A stretch of DNA of 64,000 bases from Trueperaceae bacterium (GCA_011389865.1 JAABTL010000010.1:1-64000), one strand, 5' to 3'. Positions 7,738-16,542 are shown, counted from the first letter of the stretch. Numbers and translations: made by a program. Notes: generated by a model from the sequence alone, not told the origin.

Positions 7738-8756
7738 GCCTGCTGTTGCGTGCCCTGCGGGGCGAGGACACCGAGGTCGCCCCGGTCTGGATCATGCGCC
7801 AGGCGGGCCGCCACCTGCCCGAGTACCGCGCGCTCAAGGAGCGTCACGACTTCTGGACGCTCGCGCGGACCCCGGAGTTGACGGCCGAGGTCACGCTGCA
7901 GCCGGTGCGCCGCTACGGCATGGACGGCGCCATCCTCTTCAGCGACATCATGACGCCGCTGCCCCCGATGGGCCTCGAGCTCGACTTCCGGCCCGGCCCG
8001 GTGCTCGCGGCGCCGGTGCGCGACCGCGCGGCGGTCGACGCCCTGCGGGTGCCGGCCCAGGACGAGGTCGCCCCGTTCGTGGCCGACGCGATCCGGCTCC
8101 TGCGTGCCGAGCTCGGCGAGGTCCCGCTGATCGGCTTCGGCGGCGCACCGCTCACCCTCGCGACCTACGCGGTCGAGGGCTCCGGCAGCAAGGAGTACGC
8201 GACCTTCCGCGCCTTCCTGCGGGCCGAACCCGACGCCGCCCACGCGCTGCTCGACAAGCTCGCCGAGACCTCGATCGCCTACCTGCGGATGCAGGTCGAG
8301 GCGGGCGCCCAGGCGATCCAGCTGTTCGACTCGTGGGCCGGCCTGCACGACGCGCGCACCTATGCCGCGTTCGGCGCGACCTACGCGCGGCGCGTGCTCG
8401 ATGGCCTCGCGGACCTGGGCGTGCCGCGCATCTACCTCGCGCTCGACGGCGCCCACCTCGAACACGCGGTCGCGGCGCTGCCGTGCGAGGCCCTCTCCGT
8501 CGACTGGCGCCGCCCCCTGACGACCTGGCGCACCGTCGCCCCCGGCAAGGCGCTGCAGGGCAACCTCGATCCTGCCGCCCTGCTGGCGCCCACGGAGGCC
8601 CTCGCCGACGAGGTCGAGCGCGTCCTCGACGAGGGACGCGGCGGCGCCCACGTGTTCAACCTCGGGCATGGCATCTTCCCGAACACCTCACCGGACGCGG
8701 TCGCGCGCCTGGTCGAGGTCGTCCGGGGCCACGACCGCCACGCGGAGGCCGGGTGA
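7734..8756 (+). CDS. hemE: Uroporphyrinogen decarboxylase
   Basis: HemE removes four acetate carboxyls from uroporphyrinogen III to give coproporphyrinogen III. The 340-residue protein has the N-terminal signature VWIMRQAGRHLPEYR, the GFGGAPLTLATYAVEG segment and FNLGHGIFPNT near the C-terminus. The start is TTG 7734: it overlaps the response regulator stop as TTGA, and the strong GAGGAGGA at 7723-7730 sits just 3 nt ahead, slightly close. A TTG start could lower its yield relative to neighbours. The stop overlaps the hemF GTG by 4 bp. Confidence 0.95.
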   Translation: MSLLLRALRGEDTEVAPVWIMRQAGRHLPEYRALKERHDFWTLARTPELTAEVTLQPVRRYGMDGAILFSDIMTPLPPMGLELDFRPGPVLAAPVRDRAAVDALRVPAQDEVAPFVADAIRLLRAELGEVPLIGFGGAPLTLATYAVEGSGSKEYATFRAFLRAEPDAAHALLDKLAETSIAYLRMQVEAGAQAIQLFDSWAGLHDARTYAAFGATYARRVLDGLADLGVPRIYLALDGAHLEHAVAALPCEALSVDWRRPLTTWRTVAPGKALQGNLDPAALLAPTEALADEVERVLDEGRGGAHVFNLGHGIFPNTSPDAVARLVEVVRGHDRHAEAG

Positions 8757-9943
8757 CCGTCGCGTTCGCGCCTGCGGGCATCACCGCCCGCCAGACGCGC
8801 GTGCTCGAGACGATGCTCGCGGCCCAGCAGCGGCTGATCGCCGGCTTCGAGGGGATCGAGGCCGCCGCGGCCGCCGAGGCTGCGGCCGCGGCGGGCGCCG
8901 AGCCAGCCTCTGCGGCGCCCGCCGGAGAGCGCGGCCGGCCGCCGCGCTTCGGCGACCACGGCTGGCTGCGTCCCGCGGGCGGCGGCGGCCGGGCTCGGGT
9001 CATCGAGGACGGCCTGGTGTTCGAGCGCGGCGGGGTCAACGTCTCCGCCGTCGTCGGCGAGCGGGTCCCGCCGACGCTGGCGGCCCAGCACCCGGGCACC
9101 GAGGGCAAGCCCTGGTTCGCGACCGGTGTCTCGTTGGTGCTGCACCCGCGCAACCCGCACGTGCCCGCCTTCCACGCGAACTTCCGCTACTTCGAGGTCG
9201 GGGCGACCGCGGCGGACACGGGGACCGAACCCGTCGCCTGGTGGTTCGGCGGTGGCGCCGACCTGACGCCCGCGTACCCCGTGGCGGAGGACGTGCGCGC
9301 CTTCCATGCCGCGCTGGCGGCCTGGTGCGCGCGCCACCCGCAGGCCGACTACCCCGCCTGGAAGGCCGCCTGCGACGCCTACTTCACGGTGCGCCACCGG
9401 GGTGAGATGCGCGGCGTGGGCGGGGTGTTCTTCGACGAGCTCACATCGCCAGCGCCTGTCGCGGAGGTTGGCGGCGCTGCACAGGGCGTTTCGGCGCTTC
9501 CGGCGCGCACAGGCGTTTCGGCGCGCGCCGAAACGCCAGGCGTCGCGCCGCTTCGCGGCGCGACGCACGATTTCGAGGCCGACCTCGCCTGCGTCGAGGA
9601 CGGCATCGCCACGCTGCTGCCCGCCTACCTGCCGCTCGTGGAGCGCCACCGCCACGACCCCTATGGCGACCGCGAGCGCCGTTGGCAGGCGCTGCGCCGC
9701 GGCCGCTACGTCGAGTTCAACCTCGTGTACGACCGCGGCACGCTCTTCGGCCTGCAGACGGGCGGCCACATCGAGGCGATCCTCATGTCGATGCCGCCGG
9801 TCGCCGGCTGGGCGTTCGACCACCAGCCCGAGCCCGGCGGCCCGGAGGCCGCCGCCCTCGCCTTCTACCAACCCCGCGACTGGGGGCATGACGGCGCCGA
9901 CGCCGCGATCGACCCCGGCACCACCACGAGGAGGACCGCATGA
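8753..9943 (+). CDS. hemF: Oxygen-dependent coproporphyrinogen-III oxidase with an in-frame palindromic insertion
   Basis: HemF uses O2 to turn two propionates of coproporphyrinogen III into vinyls. Family segments are present: FERGGVNVSAVVGE, HPRNPHVPAFHANFRYFE, WWFGGGADLTP and RYVEFNLVYDRGTLFGLQTGG. At 396 residues it is about 90 longer than the usual form. Part of the excess is an Ala-rich N-terminal stretch (about residues 38-60). The rest is a roughly 40-residue insert between GVFFDEL and DFEADL, where the family normally goes straight on. The insert is coded by two back-to-back palindromes (9512-9565), yet the frame stays open, so the enzyme is probably functional with an extra loop. 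Start GTG 8753 overlaps hemE. Confidence 0.93.
   Translation: MTVAFAPAGITARQTRVLETMLAAQQRLIAGFEGIEAAAAAEAAAAAGAEPASAAPAGERGRPPRFGDHGWLRPAGGGGRARVIEDGLVFERGGVNVSAVVGERVPPTLAAQHPGTEGKPWFATGVSLVLHPRNPHVPAFHANFRYFEVGATAADTGTEPVAWWFGGGADLTPAYPVAEDVRAFHAALAAWCARHPQADYPAWKAACDAYFTVRHRGEMRGVGGVFFDELTSPAPVAEVGGAAQGVSALPARTGVSARAETPGVAPLRGATHDFEADLACVEDGIATLLPAYLPLVERHRHDPYGDRERRWQALRRGRYVEFNLVYDRGTLFGLQTGGHIEAILMSMPPVAGWAFDHQPEPGGPEAAALAFYQPRDWGHDGADAAIDPGTTTRRTA
9482..9565. repeat. Palindromic repeat pair inside hemF
   Basis: A 26-bp perfect palindrome lies at 9512-9537 (arms GGCGTTTCGGCGC / GCGCCGAAACGCC, no loop). Three bases later comes a second inverted repeat with 11-bp arms (9541-9551 and 9555-9565) and a TTC loop. 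A partial direct copy of the first arm (GGGCGTTTCGGCGC) lies at 9484-9497. All of it is translated in frame as a low-complexity Ala/Gly/Arg/Pro loop. It looks like a small mobile or amplified palindromic unit accepted inside a gene. Confidence 0.75.
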
Positions 9944-11073
9944 GCCAAGACAGCAGCGGCCCGACCGGCATCGTCATGATGAACCTGGGCGGCCCCAAGA
10001 CCACCGACGACGTCAACCCCTTCCTGCGGGCGCTGTTCGAGGACCGCGAGATCATCCAGCTGCCGCTGCAGGACTGGCTCGGGCCCTTCATCGCCGACCG
10101 CCGCACGAAGAAGATCCAGCAGTACTACCGTGAGATCGGCGGCGGCTCGCCCATCCTGGCGTGGACCGAGGAGCAGGGCCGCGGCATGGTCGAGCGCCTC
10201 GACAGGATCTCGCCACAGACCGCCCCGCACGCGTTCTACGTCGCCTTCCGCTACATCGAGCCCAGCAGCGAGACGGCCCTGAAGGCCATGGCCGCCGACG
10301 GCGTCACGCGCGCCGTGGCGTTCACCCAGTACCCCCAGTTCAGCTGCAGCACGACGGGCTCGTCGCTCAACGAGCTGTGGCGCGCCGCTCGCCGCGTCGG
10401 CCTGCAGGACCGCTTCCAGTGGTCGGTCATCGACCGCTGGCCCGCGCACCCGGGCTTCATCGACGCGATGACCGACACCGTGCGCCAGGGCCTGGAACGG
10501 TTCGAGCCGGACGTGCGCGACGACGTCCTGCTGCTGTTCAGCGCGCACTCCCTGCCGCTGTCGGTCATCGACCGGGGCGACGCCTACCCGGCGGAGATCG
10601 GCGCCAGCGTGCACGAGGTCATGCAGCGGCTCGGCTACCGGCACGAGTACCTGGTCGCCTACCAGTCCGAGGTCGGGCCGGTCCGCTGGCTCGGCCCGTC
10701 GACCGAGTCGGTGATCAGAGAGCTCGGCAAGAAGCGCCGGCAGCACGTGCTGGCGATCGGGATCGCCTTCACCAGCGACCACATCGAGACGCTCCACGAG
10801 CTCGACATCGAGTACGCCGAACTCGCCCACGAGGCCGGCATCGCACACTTCCATCGCGCGCCCTCGCTGAACGGCATGCCCGAGTTCCAGGACGCCCTGG
10901 CCGACATCGTGGCGACGCACCTCGCCTCCGGCGAGGCCTGCCACCCGAACTACGGCTTCCGCTGCCCCGGCTGCGTCAACCCGCAGTGCCGGGCCATCCT
11001 CAACCCGGTCGCGCCCTACCGCCGGACGCCGGTGACGACCTCGCCGAAGAACCGGCTCTACCCCACCCGATGA
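9940..11073 (+). CDS. hemH: Ferrochelatase with eukaryote-like [2Fe-2S] cluster ligands
   Basis: HemH inserts Fe2+ into protoporphyrin IX. The 377-residue product reads very like the mitochondrial enzyme: MMNLGGP at the start, YPQFSCSTTGSS, the catalytic His in LLFSAHSLPLSVI, then IAFTSDHIETLHELDIEY with the conserved His and Glu. The cluster ligands of animal ferrochelatase are all here: the internal Cys of the QFSCSTTG segment and a C-terminal C-x2-C-x4-C (RCPGCVNPQCR). A [2Fe-2S] cluster is therefore expected, which would make the step sensitive to iron-sulfur status. ATG 9940 overlaps the hemF stop by 4 bp. Because hemF, hemN and hemY are all present, the protoporphyrin-dependent route is the likely one. 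Confidence 0.96.
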   Translation: MSQDSSGPTGIVMMNLGGPKTTDDVNPFLRALFEDREIIQLPLQDWLGPFIADRRTKKIQQYYREIGGGSPILAWTEEQGRGMVERLDRISPQTAPHAFYVAFRYIEPSSETALKAMAADGVTRAVAFTQYPQFSCSTTGSSLNELWRAARRVGLQDRFQWSVIDRWPAHPGFIDAMTDTVRQGLERFEPDVRDDVLLLFSAHSLPLSVIDRGDAYPAEIGASVHEVMQRLGYRHEYLVAYQSEVGPVRWLGPSTESVIRELGKKRRQHVLAIGIAFTSDHIETLHELDIEYAELAHEAGIAHFHRAPSLNGMPEFQDALADIVATHLASGEACHPNYGFRCPGCVNPQCRAILNPVAPYRRTPVTTSPKNRLYPTR

Positions 11074-12488
11074 ACGCCCTGCGCGTCGCCGTCGTCGGCG
11101 CGGGGATCGCCGGGCTGACCGCAGCCCACGCGATCCGACGGCACGCGGCCGAGCGCGGCCGGCCGTTGGAGCTGACCGTGCTCGACCGCGACGCGCGGGC
11201 GGGCGGGCAGCTGCGGACCGTCGCCGAGGACGGGTTCCGCATCGAGTGGGCCGCGAACGCCTTCCGCACCGGCCGCGGGCCGACCGCCGACCTCCTCGCG
11301 CGGCTGGGCCTCGAGGGTGAGCGGGTCGTCGCCAGCCCGGCGGCGAGCCGCCGCTACGTGTTCCACGGCGGGCGGCTGCACGCGCTCCCCGGCGGACCCT
11401 CGTCCCTGCTCGGCTTCGCGCCGCTGTCGCTCGCGGGCCGCTGGCGGGTGTTCGCCGAGCCGCTCCTCGCGCGCCGGGTGGCGCGCGAGGAGTCGGTGCA
11501 CGACTACGCCGCCCGCCACATCGGCCGCGAGGCGGCCGAGGTCCTGCTGGGCACGATGGTGCGCGGCGTGTACGGCGGCGACGCCCGCGAGCTGTCGGTG
11601 GACGCGGCCTTCCCGGTGATGCGGGAGATGGAACGCGACCATCGCTCGCTCGTCGTCGCCGGCATCGCGGGCGCCCGCAAGCGCAGGCTCGAGGGCAAGG
11701 CCACCTGGAGCCTCCGCGGCGGCATGGGGGCCCTGATGCAGCGACTCGCCGACGACCTCGGCGACGCCGTGCGGCTCGAAACGACGGTGACCGCGATCGA
11801 GCGGCCGGCGGCCGGCCCCGGCTACCGGCTGCGCGTCTCGCAAGGCCCCGAGCTCGAGGCCGACGCCCTGGTCCTGGCCGTCCCGCCGGGCGTGGCGTCG
11901 GGTTGGCTGCGCCCGCTCGCCGGCGAACTGGCCGACGAGATCGCGACGATCGCCGCGGCCGACATCGCCGTGGCGGCGCTCGCCTTCCCGCGGGGGGCCT
12001 TCGCGGGCGCGCCGGACGGCTACGGCTTCCTGGTGGCCCCGGGCGAGCCCCTCGACATCCTGGGCGCGCTGTTCGAATCGAACATCTTCGCCGACCGGGC
12101 GCCCGAGGGGCACGTGCTGGTGCGCGTGATCATGGGCGGCGCGGGCCGGGACGACGTCCCGCGGCGCAGCGACGACGAACTGGTCGCCAGCGCCACCGAG
12201 GCGATCGACCGGGCGATCGGCCTGCGCGGGGCGCCCGACCGCGTGTGGGTCCACCGGCAGCCGGCGGCGATCCCGCAGTACCTGCTCGGGCACCTGGATC
12301 GCGTCGCCCGGATCGAGCGACTTCTCACGGGGCTGCCCGGCCTGCAGGTCGCGGGCAACGCCTACCGCGGCATCGCGGTGGGGGCGATCGTGGCCGACGC
12401 CGAGGAGGTGGCCGACCGCGTGCTCGCGACCGCCGCCGCGGCGCACCCGGCCGCGGCCTCGCAGCAGAAAGCGACGGTGACCGTATGA
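11070..12488 (+). CDS. hemY: Protoporphyrinogen oxidase (FAD, HemY type)
   Basis: A 472-residue flavoprotein that oxidises protoporphyrinogen IX to protoporphyrin IX. The dinucleotide-binding motif VVGAGIAGLTAAHAI opens the protein, followed by LDRDARAGGQLRT; a central porphyrin-site region contains VHDYAARHIG and VRGVYGGDARELSV; the C-terminal FAD motif is LQVAGNAYRGIAVGAIV. There is no signal peptide, so membrane association would be peripheral. The family also includes coproporphyrinogen oxidases of the CPD pathway. The protoporphyrin role is preferred because hemF and hemN are present and no hemQ is visible. It overlaps hemH and hemL by 4 bp each. Confidence 0.92.
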   Translation: MNALRVAVVGAGIAGLTAAHAIRRHAAERGRPLELTVLDRDARAGGQLRTVAEDGFRIEWAANAFRTGRGPTADLLARLGLEGERVVASPAASRRYVFHGGRLHALPGGPSSLLGFAPLSLAGRWRVFAEPLLARRVAREESVHDYAARHIGREAAEVLLGTMVRGVYGGDARELSVDAAFPVMREMERDHRSLVVAGIAGARKRRLEGKATWSLRGGMGALMQRLADDLGDAVRLETTVTAIERPAAGPGYRLRVSQGPELEADALVLAVPPGVASGWLRPLAGELADEIATIAAADIAVAALAFPRGAFAGAPDGYGFLVAPGEPLDILGALFESNIFADRAPEGHVLVRVIMGGAGRDDVPRRSDDELVASATEAIDRAIGLRGAPDRVWVHRQPAAIPQYLLGHLDRVARIERLLTGLPGLQVAGNAYRGIAVGAIVADAEEVADRVLATAAAAHPAAASQQKATVTV

Positions 12489-13798
12489 CCTCCCCCGCGA
12501 ACGACCCCCACCCCCGCTCGCGCGAACTCTTCGCGCGCTCGCGCGAGCGCTTCCCGGGCGGCGTGAACTCGCCCGTCCGCGCCTTCGGCGCCGTCGGGGG
12601 CACGCCGCGCTTCGTGCGGCGTGCCGAGGGCGCCTACGTCTACGACGCCGACGGCCACCGCTACCTCGACCTGGTCGGCTCCTGGGGCCCGATGATCCTC
12701 GGCCACCGGCACCCGGCCGTCGAGCGGGCGATCGCCGAGGCGCTCGCGATGGGGACGTCGTTCGGCGCGCCGACCGAGCGGGAGCTGGAGCTGGCCGACC
12801 GCGTGGTCGAGCGCTACCCGCTGGCGGAGCGGCTGCGCTTCACGAACTCGGGCACGGAGGCGACGATGAGCGCCCTGCGCGTGGCCCGCGGCGCGACCGG
12901 CCGGCGCCTGATCGTCAAGTTCGCCGGCGGCTACCACGGCCACGCGGACGGGCTGCTGGTCGCCGCGGGCTCCGGCGCGGTCACCACCGGCGTGCCCTCG
13001 TCCGCCGGCGTGCCCGCCGAGGTGGCGGCGCTGACGCTGGTCGCGCCCTACAACGACGCGCAGGCGCTCGGGCAGCTGTTCGCGGCGCATGGCGACGACG
13101 TCGCCGCCGTGATCGTCGAGCCTGTGGCGGGCAACATGGGCGTCGTCGAGCCGACGCCCGCCTTCCTGCGCGCGCTGCGTGAGACGACCGCGCGCCACGG
13201 CGCCCTGCTGGTGGTCGACGAGGTGATGACCGGCTTCCGCCTCGCCCGCGGCGGCGCCATCGAGCGTTACGGGATCGACGCGGACCTCGTCTGCTGGGGC
13301 AAGGTCATCGGCGGTGGGCTGCCCGTCGGCGCGTACGGTGGCCGGGTCGAGGTCATGGACCTGGTGTCGCCGCTCGGGCGGGTCTACCAGGCCGGCACGC
13401 TGTCGGGCAACCCGCTGGCGATGGCCGCCGGGGCCGCGACGCTCGACGCGATCGATGCGACGCCCGGCCTCTACGCCGGGCTGGAGGCGGCCGGCGAGCG
13501 GCTCGCCGACGGCCTACGCCAGGCCGCCGCCGACGCGGGCGTGCCGGTGGTCGTCAACCAGGTGGGCTCGATGCTGACGGTGTTCTTCAACAAGGACGCC
13601 GTGATCGACATGGAGAGCGCGTCCCGCGCGGACACCGAAAGCTTCGCCCGCTGGTTCCACGGGATGCTGCGGCGCGGCGTCTGGTGGCCGCCCTCGCAGT
13701 TCGAGGCGGCGTTCCTCAGCGCCGCGCTCGACGAGAACCTGATCGACGAGCTCGTCACGGCCGCGACCGCGGCCTTCGCCGAGGTCACCGGGGATTGA
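12485..13798 (+). CDS. hemL: Glutamate-1-semialdehyde 2,1-aminomutase
   Basis: HemL is the PLP enzyme that converts glutamate-1-semialdehyde to 5-aminolevulinate, the step between HemA and HemB. The 437-residue fold-I aminotransferase has the N-terminal PGGVNSPVRAF signature, FTNSGTEATMSALRVAR for phosphate binding, the VVDEVMTGFR Asp and the PLP Lys at about 273 in CWGKVIGGGLPVGAYGG. Length and motifs are normal. ATG 12485 overlaps the hemY stop by 4 bp. It is the last gene of the heme operon; a strong hairpin follows 10 bp after the stop, and hemN lies convergent beyond it. Confidence 0.97.
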   Translation: MTSPANDPHPRSRELFARSRERFPGGVNSPVRAFGAVGGTPRFVRRAEGAYVYDADGHRYLDLVGSWGPMILGHRHPAVERAIAEALAMGTSFGAPTERELELADRVVERYPLAERLRFTNSGTEATMSALRVARGATGRRLIVKFAGGYHGHADGLLVAAGSGAVTTGVPSSAGVPAEVAALTLVAPYNDAQALGQLFAAHGDDVAAVIVEPVAGNMGVVEPTPAFLRALRETTARHGALLVVDEVMTGFRLARGGAIERYGIDADLVCWGKVIGGGLPVGAYGGRVEVMDLVSPLGRVYQAGTLSGNPLAMAAGAATLDAIDATPGLYAGLEAAGERLADGLRQAAADAGVPVVVNQVGSMLTVFFNKDAVIDMESASRADTESFARWFHGMLRRGVWWPPSQFEAAFLSAALDENLIDELVTAATAAFAEVTGD

Positions 13799-13808
13799 GG
13801 ACGCACAC

Positions 13809-13838
13809 GTGTGGGGCGGGCCAACGCCCGCCCTACAC
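13809..13838. terminator. Hairpin between hemL and hemN (bidirectional terminator candidate)
   Basis: Arms at 13809-13821 and 13826-13838 pair over 13 positions with one G-T, around a CAAC loop. The right arm contains the hemN stop codon (CTA at 13833-13835). There is no clear T-run on either side, so termination may rely on the GC-rich stem alone. The unit resembles the dispersed GGGCGGGC/GCCCGCCC palindromes often seen in GC-rich genomes. Confidence 0.5.
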
Positions 13839-15224
13839 CGTCCGCGAGAAGCGCGGCTGCGCGTCGTCGTGCCGCTTCAGGTAGGCATCGAAGACCATGC
13901 ACACGTTGCGCACGAACAGCCGGCCCTCCGGCGTCACCTCGATCGCGTCGGCATCGCGGCGTACGAAGCCGTGGGCCACCGGCCCCTCGTCGAGCTCGGC
14001 CAGCGCGTCGGCGAAGTAGTCGTCGAACACGATCCCGTGCGCCCGCTCGATCGCGCGCACGTCGAGGTGGAAGTTGCACATCAGGCTCTGGATGACGTCG
14101 CGGCGGATCACGTCGTCGCGTGAGCGCTCGAAGCCGCGCTCGACGGGCGGCAACCCCTCGGCGAGCGCCTCCTCGTAGCGGGTGAGCTTCTTCGTGTTCT
14201 GCGCGAAGGCGCCACCGAGCTCGCCGATCGCGGAGACGCCGAAGCCGATCGAGTCCGACGCCGGATGGGTCGTGTAACCCATGAAGTTCCGGTGCAGCGT
14301 CCGAGCCTCCGCCGCCCGAGCGAGCGAATCGCTCGGCAGCGCGAAGTGGTCCATGCCGATCTGCACGTAGCCGGCCGCGGTGAAGAGCTCGTGCGCGATG
14401 CCGAAGAGCTCGAGCTTGACCTCGCGCGGCGGCAGGTCCTCCAGCACGATCGCCTTCTGGTGCGCCTTGACCCAGGGAACGAAGGCGTACGAGTACACCG
14501 CGACGCGGTCGGGCCGCAGGTCGACCGCCCGCTCGATCGTGTCGCGGAACGACGCGGGCGTCTGGTGCGGCAAACCGTACACGAAGTCGAAGTTGATCGA
14601 CTCGGTGCCGCGCTCGCGCAGCGACAGGTGCAGGTCGCGCGTCTGAGCGTACGTCTGGTAGCGGTTGATCGCGTCCTGCACGCGCGGATCGAAGTCCTGG
14701 ACGCCCATGCTGACGCGGTTGAAGCCGCGACCGGCCAGCCACGCGACCTGCTCGGCCGACGTGACGCGCGGGTCGACCTCGATGGCGACCTCGGCGCCCG
14801 GCTGCAGCGCGAAGTGGGTGCCGAGCGTGTCCCACAGGTGGGCCATCTCCTCGACCGTCAGGTAGGTCGGGGTGCCGCCGCCCCAGTGGAACTGGACGAC
14901 CCGCCGGCGCTCGCCCAGGTGACCCGAGACGAGCTCGATCTCGCGGTCGAGGTGCCGCAGGTAGTCGGCGGCGACCCCGCGCTTGCGGGTGATGATGACG
15001 TTGCAACCGCAGAAACTGCAGCGCTCGGCGCAGAACGGCAGATGCACGTAGAGCGACAGCGGCTCCTCGGGCCGGGCCGCCGCCTCGGCGAGCTTCTCCA
15101 GGTAGCGCTGCGGCGTGAAGCCGTCATGGAACTCGATCGCCGTCGGGTACGAGGTGTAGCGCGGACCGGGGCGGTCGTAGCGGGCGAGTCGTTCGGCGGT
15201 GGCGGCGGCGAGCTGGACGCTCAC
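13833..15224 (-). CDS. hemN: Oxygen-independent coproporphyrinogen-III oxidase (radical SAM)
   Basis: HemN does the HemF reaction without O2, using SAM and a [4Fe-4S] cluster. The 463-residue product has the cluster motif C-x3-C-x2-C in LPFCAERCSFCGC, including the fourth Cys typical of true HemN. It also has YTSYPTA near the start, WGGGTPTYL and EVDPRVTS for SAM binding, GVQDFDP, DFVYGLPHQTP and the HemN C-terminal domain with NTKKL and SLMCNF. The C-terminal domain separates true HemN from HemW-like paralogues. Start GTG 15224 gives the normal opening. Having both hemF and hemN suggests heme synthesis under oxic and low-oxygen conditions. Confidence 0.95.
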   Translation of the reverse strand: MSVQLAAATAERLARYDRPGPRYTSYPTAIEFHDGFTPQRYLEKLAEAAARPEEPLSLYVHLPFCAERCSFCGCNVIITRKRGVAADYLRHLDREIELVSGHLGERRRVVQFHWGGGTPTYLTVEEMAHLWDTLGTHFALQPGAEVAIEVDPRVTSAEQVAWLAGRGFNRVSMGVQDFDPRVQDAINRYQTYAQTRDLHLSLRERGTESINFDFVYGLPHQTPASFRDTIERAVDLRPDRVAVYSYAFVPWVKAHQKAIVLEDLPPREVKLELFGIAHELFTAAGYVQIGMDHFALPSDSLARAAEARTLHRNFMGYTTHPASDSIGFGVSAIGELGGAFAQNTKKLTRYEEALAEGLPPVERGFERSRDDVIRRDVIQSLMCNFHLDVRAIERAHGIVFDDYFADALAELDEGPVAHGFVRRDADAIEVTPEGRLFVRNVCMVFDAYLKRHDDAQPRFSRTV

Positions 15225-15273
15225 GCGTCACCGCTCGGGCGGTCTGGAAGGCCGGCAGCGATCATGCGCCATT

Positions 15274-16542
15274 CTAGCCGCCGTCCTCCCCGAACAGCCG
15301 CTCGCCATCGACGTACGCGTCGGCGATCACGGCCGCCGCCGCGCTCCACCCCATGGGCGCGGTACCGCCGGGCTCGTGCGTGCGGCCGTGGAGGTACTCC
15401 GAGAACGACCACGGCTCCCCGTCGCGGCCCCGTCGGTTCGCCCGGTGGATGGCGTCGCGCAGCTCGCGGGCCCGTTCGCTGCGGCCGCGCCGGGCCAGGC
15501 TGGCGGCGTAGAAGCCCGTCACCAACGGCCACAGCCCGCCGTTGTGGTACTCGTACGGCTGGTTCTTGAAGGTGTACGAGAACGACATCTGGAGCTCGTC
15601 CCAGTACTCGTCGCGCGGCGTGATCACCGGGTCGAAGGCCGGCAGCAGCATGGCGTCCTCGTGCAGCAGGTCGTCGACGTACGCGTCGACCGCCCGCTCG
15701 CGCTCGTCGTCCGACACGCCCAGCAGCGACACGAGCGCGTTGGCCATGCCGTCGAAGCGGCTGCCGTAGCCCAACGGTGAGAAGAAAGGCATCCAGTACG
15801 CCCCCTGGCAGTGCCCGGCGGCGTCGCGCCCCTTGCGGTAGAGCACCTCGTGGTAGACGTCGGCGGGCGGCTCCTCCTGGCCCTCCTCGAACCAGTAGTT
15901 GGCGCGGAGCAGGTGCGTCAGGCGCGCGATGCGCTCGTCGAGCGCGTGGTCGGAACCGCCGTGCATGGCAGCGTGCACGGCCGCCATGCCGCGCTGCACC
16001 TGCAGGTAGAGCAGCTGGTCGTACAGCACGTACCCGCTCTGCACGTACTCGTCCGCCCAGTCGCCCGTCGGCGGCACGTACAGCAGTCCTCGGGCGTTGA
16101 ACTCCCAGGCGCCGAGCAGCGCCCGCAGCCGCTCCAACGGTTCGAGCATCCCGTCCAGGAAACCGTCGTCGCCCGTGCGCCGCCACACCTCGACGCAGCC
16201 GATCGCGAACCATAGCCCGGCGTCGACGCGACCGGCCGTCCCACCGTACGAGACGCGGTCCGCGACGGGATCGACGTTGCTGGGGATCTCGCCGTGCGGG
16301 CCCTGGTGATCCGCCAGCGTCGTGAAGGTCTGACGGGCGGCGTCGATCAGGTCCTCCGCGCCGCTGAGGAGCGCCGCCAGGCTCATGATGCAGCCGTCGC
16401 GCGCCCAGATCCGACGGTAGTTGTCGCGCTCCGCGGGCGACGCGAGGAACCCGTACTCGGTCACGCACGATCGCAGGACCGCCAACGCCCGCTCGAGCCC
16501 CTCGTCGGCGAGCGAGGACCCGTTGGCTGATGCCTTGCTCAT
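15274..16542 (-). CDS. (alpha/alpha)6-barrel glycosidase, GH100-like or amylo-1,6-glucosidase-like
   Basis: A 422-residue cytoplasmic protein with motifs of a six-hairpin glycosidase group: RDNYRRIWARDGCIM near residue 40, GEIPSNVD, YGGTAGRVDAGLWF, LLGAWEFN, TGDWADEYVQSGYVLYDQLLY and FKNQPYEYHNGGLWPLVTGFY. Acidic residues in RIWARDG, TGDWADE and the YEYHNGG region are likely catalytic or substrate-binding. Relatives are annotated variously as GH100 (alkaline/neutral invertase type) or glycogen-debranching-like. Whether it acts on sucrose or on alpha-glucan branches cannot be told from the sequence. ATG 16542 has GAGGTG 6 nt ahead, better than the upstream ATG at 16656. It starts 49 bp before hemN on the same strand and may be co-transcribed with it. 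Confidence 0.7.
   Translation of the reverse strand: MSKASANGSSLADEGLERALAVLRSCVTEYGFLASPAERDNYRRIWARDGCIMSLAALLSGAEDLIDAARQTFTTLADHQGPHGEIPSNVDPVADRVSYGGTAGRVDAGLWFAIGCVEVWRRTGDDGFLDGMLEPLERLRALLGAWEFNARGLLYVPPTGDWADEYVQSGYVLYDQLLYLQVQRGMAAVHAAMHGGSDHALDERIARLTHLLRANYWFEEGQEEPPADVYHEVLYRKGRDAAGHCQGAYWMPFFSPLGYGSRFDGMANALVSLLGVSDDERERAVDAYVDDLLHEDAMLLPAFDPVITPRDEYWDELQMSFSYTFKNQPYEYHNGGLWPLVTGFYAASLARRGRSERARELRDAIHRANRRGRDGEPWSFSEYLHGRTHEPGGTAPMGWSAAAAVIADAYVDGERLFGEDGG

Noticed and set aside
12510..12552. CTCGCGCGA...CTCGCGCGAGCG repeats at the start of hemL as another palindromic insert
   Set aside because: They encode the normal HemL N-terminal SRELFARSRERFPGGV sequence; the repetition comes from Arg/Ser codons.
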